A program made the translations under genes and the position numbers. 64,000 nt of DNA from Labrenzia sp. OB1 (GTDB taxonomy: Bacteria; Pseudomonadota; Alphaproteobacteria; Rhizobiales; Stappiaceae): positions 1,286 to 65,285 of the forward strand of contig NZ_JSEP01000001.1 in NCBI RefSeq assembly GCF_001624695.1. The letters are read 5' to 3'. Under the pieces are notes generated by a model. It was not told where the DNA came from. It did not search any database and saw only the letters and a program-made list of their open reading frames with translations. Shown piece by piece: positions 62,348 through 64,000 of this stretch. How positions within the stretch are numbered: position 1 is the first letter of the stretch; each line of letters starts with the position of its first letter.

Positions 62348-63346
62348 TCAGAAGCCTCCGTAATCGACGGCGACGGCCCGGCCGGACCGGGCGGCCTCGC
62401 GCACGGCCAACGCAATCGCGAGCGACTTGACCCCGTCGACGCCGTCCGCTGCCGGAGGGCCACTGCCCTGCACCGCATATTTGAAGAGACCAAGCGCGTA
62501 TTCATAGAGATTGTGCGTTTCGAACGGGACCGCGTGTTCACCGTCGGCATCGACAACAACGACCTCGCCGACCGGCTCCTGGGTCATCACATTGCGGGCG
62601 AATACCGATCCTTTGGTGCCGTGGAATTCAATGCCCGTGCCGGCAAAGGGGTGGGTGAAGCTTTCATGGCTCTCGACCATGGCGCCAGACGGCATCGACC
62701 AGACCGACATGACGCTGTCTTCAACCCCCTGCCCCAGTCCGGACGCGGCCGCCTTCGCAACCACTTCCAAAGGATCTTCGCCCAGGTGAAAGCGGACGGT
62801 ATCCGCATCATGCACCGTGATATCGGCAATGACGCCACCGCCGGCAGCAGCATCGTTGATCCGCCAGCCCCTCAAGGCTTCCGGCAGGTTCACGGCGTGA
62901 AAGACCCGCGCGCTCAGGACCTTGCCGATGCGGCCGGACCTGATCATGTCGCGAATGGCCAGATGCGACCCGGCATTGCGCAGATGGTGATTGGTCGCGA
63001 AGACGACACCCTTGTCCTTCGCAGCCCGGACCATCTCGCAGGCCTCGCCCAATGTCATAGCAAGCGGCTTTTCACAAAGAACATGCTTGCCAGCCGCAAT
63101 GGACGCCAAGGCCTGCGCATGGTGTTTTTCGTTGGTCGTGGAGATATAGACCGCGTCGACGCCGTCGTCCTCGAGCAGTTCGCCCAGATCGGAGACACTC
63201 CGATCGATGCCGTGCTCGCGGGCAAACCTCTCACCGCGGACAGCATCCGAACTGAGCACCGACCGGATGGCACCGTCCTGCGCCCGGAGAGCGTCAATCA
63301 TGTAGCTCGAGGCAATCCGACTCGCACCTATCAGAGCCCAACGCAT
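62348..63346 (-). CDS. Gfo/Idh/MocA-family oxidoreductase
   Basis: A 332-residue NAD(P)-dependent sugar oxidoreductase: N-terminal Rossmann ALIGASRIASSYM, then STTNEKHHAQAL and the cofactor/catalytic EKPLAMTLGEA with the conserved EKP Lys, and the C-terminal domain with GGGVIADITVHDADTVRF carrying the catalytic Asp-x3-His pair. Typical substrates are cyclic polyols and pyranoses. It is the first gene of the operon, 27 bases downstream of an operator copy. Confidence 0.9.
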   Translation of the reverse strand: MRWALIGASRIASSYMIDALRAQDGAIRSVLSSDAVRGERFAREHGIDRSVSDLGELLEDDGVDAVYISTTNEKHHAQALASIAAGKHVLCEKPLAMTLGEACEMVRAAKDKGVVFATNHHLRNAGSHLAIRDMIRSGRIGKVLSARVFHAVNLPEALRGWRINDAAAGGGVIADITVHDADTVRFHLGEDPLEVVAKAAASGLGQGVEDSVMSVWSMPSGAMVESHESFTHPFAGTGIEFHGTKGSVFARNVMTQEPVGEVVVVDADGEHAVPFETHNLYEYALGLFKYAVQGSGPPAADGVDGVKSLAIALAVREAARSGRAVAVDYGGF

Positions 63347-63372
63347 TCTACTTCCCCATCAAGATTTCATTT

Positions 63373-63417
63373 TTGGATCGTTCCAATTTATAAATACTAA
63401 TAATTGGATCGTTCCAA
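63373..63417. promoter_or_regulatory. Two LacI-type operators 31 bp apart in front of the sugar-type operon
   Basis: The sequence TTGGATCGTTCCAA occurs at 63373-63386 and again at 63404-63417. Each is an inverted repeat (TTGGA, four bases, TCCAA) centred on CG, as in LacI-family operators. The start-to-start distance of 31 bases is about three helical turns, so two dimers would sit on the same face. The sites lie just upstream of the Gfo/Idh start (63346). Flanking bases are AT-rich, as in a promoter. Confidence 0.75.
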
Positions 63418-63506
63418 ATTTGTCAAGACACGGTTGTTCCGAAAATTTCGCGACAGGCCCCATACGGGCTTCGCCGGATTTCATGGAATGGTGCGCCGAT
63501 GATCAC

Positions 63507-63665
63507 AAGGCGGCCAACCTGCCGACCTTTGTTGCCTTTGACGGTGACAATCCGGCGGCCGCCGCCAGGGCTGTTCGCGAAAAGCTCCCGGCCGCGAACT
63601 TTCTGATCGCGGCTGACGACGATCATCACTTGCCACACAGAACCCCGCCCCTGCCGAATAATACC
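63507..63665 (+). pseudogene. Toprim-domain fragment of a conjugation-linked primase/antirestriction protein
   Basis: The translation AANLPTFVAFDGDNPAAAAR followed by AVREKLPAANFLIAADDDHH and LPHRTPPLPNN matches the Toprim core (acidic DGDN, then ADDDHH) of ArdC- or TraC-like proteins encoded on plasmids and ICEs. Both ends are missing: the frame begins in unrelated sequence, and after PLPNN it runs out of homology and stops at 63701. It is a remnant, adjacent to the relaxase start. Confidence 0.55.
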
Positions 63666-63756
63666 AAAGAACGTTATTGTGACCCATCTGACCGGTTTTG
63701 AAGGATGTTCGCCGCACGCAGGGCCAGATCAAAGCGAAGGTTGCAAGGCTCAGACC

Positions 63757-64000
63757 ATGATCGCCAAGAAAACCGCACTGAAGCGTTCCTCGGGCGCAAA
63801 AGCGCTGGCGAAGTATATTGCCGCGGCCAAGGAGAAGGGCGAAAAGCTCGATCAGTTTTGGCTGTCCAACTGCAAGGCCGGTGATCGCCTTGAGGCCCTC
63901 GACACGGCCATCGCGGAGGTCCGCGCGACGCAAGGCATGAACCAGCGCAGCAAAGCGGATCCAAACTACCACCTCGTTGTCTCCTTCGCCGAGGGCGAAA
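63757..64000 (+). CDS. Relaxase/mobilisation nuclease, N-terminal part
   Basis: A relaxase nicks the transfer origin and pilots DNA in conjugation. The first 81 codons are visible (MIAKKTALKRSSGAKALAKY, later QFWLSNCKAGDRLEALDTAI, and NYHLVVSFAEGE). They match the start of the Relaxase (PF03432) domain in alphaproteobacterial ICE and plasmid proteins. The catalytic Tyr and His triad would lie beyond the window. With the broken Toprim gene it shows the window enters a mobile element at its right end. Confidence 0.8.
   Translation, partial: MIAKKTALKRSSGAKALAKYIAAAKEKGEKLDQFWLSNCKAGDRLEALDTAIAEVRATQGMNQRSKADPNYHLVVSFAEGE

Noticed and set aside
63373..63417. Start of a CRISPR or tandem-repeat array
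   Set aside because: There are only two copies, each an inverted repeat just upstream of an operon. Operators explain them better.

Overview
The window looks like a chromosomal or plasmid segment of a GC-rich, probably marine, alphaproteobacterium of the Rhodobacterales/Stappiaceae type. This is inferred from gene content: three TRAP transporters, an algal-sulfonate pathway, BKACE, and many IclR/GntR/LacI-controlled catabolic operons. No rRNA, tRNA or CRISPR array was recognised. Almost all genes lie on the minus strand in tightly packed, translationally coupled operons.

Layout. (1) 1-1165: end of an IS3-family element that has removed the 5' third of a nagA gene. (2) 1276-10797: a cell-envelope block. 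It holds a thioredoxin-like protein, a TPR protein and an exported coiled-coil protein with overlapping frames, a divergent PAN/apple-domain protein, and an ABC plus HlyD pair of a type I secretion system. (3) 10798-11625: no intact gene, with insertion-sequence debris and the terminator of the next block. (4) 11626-27058: about 15 kb on the minus strand behind a divergent IclR regulator. The genes are a cyclase, cupin, SDR, 3-hydroxyacyl-CoA-dehydrogenase-like enzyme, branched-chain-type ABC transporter, BKACE, GST, TRAP transporter, D-2-hydroxyacid dehydrogenase, degenerate M24 protein and gamma-resorcylate-decarboxylase-like amidohydrolase. (5) 28146-35114: a GntR regulator and an aromatic-type operon (FAH hydrolase, nitroreductase, TRAP transporter, intradiol dioxygenase) with a divergent YciI-like gene. 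A 12-bp palindrome occurs at both ends. (6) 35115-35868: decayed IS3 transposase.

(7) 35869-47720: a near-complete 2,3-dihydroxypropane-1-sulfonate (DHPS) operon. It has a TRAP importer, HpsN/HpsO/HpsP, SuyA/SuyB sulfolactate sulfo-lyase, a ComC-like dehydrogenase, a YeiH-type anion exporter and a Usp protein. It is divergent from a LacI regulator across a perfect 26-bp operator-like palindrome. DHPS would be imported, brought to the R form, oxidised to R-sulfolactate, and split to pyruvate and sulfite. (8) 47850-63346: one 13-gene operon ending with its own LacI regulator and preceded by two operator copies 31 bp apart. It combines a glucose-type ABC importer, two GMC flavoproteins, an SDR, a DUF993 aldolase-like protein, a Dabb protein, an aldehyde dehydrogenase, an enoyl-CoA hydratase, a CoA transferase and a Gfo/Idh oxidoreductase. 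The substrate is unknown, and this is the best candidate for an undescribed pathway. (9) 63420-64000: a broken Toprim-domain gene and the start of a mobilisation relaxase, marking the edge of a conjugative or mobilisable element.

A recurring theme is a strong stem-loop directly after the substrate-binding-protein gene in four of the five import operons. IS or mobile-element debris lies at both ends of the window and between the catabolic blocks, which suggests assembly by transfer.
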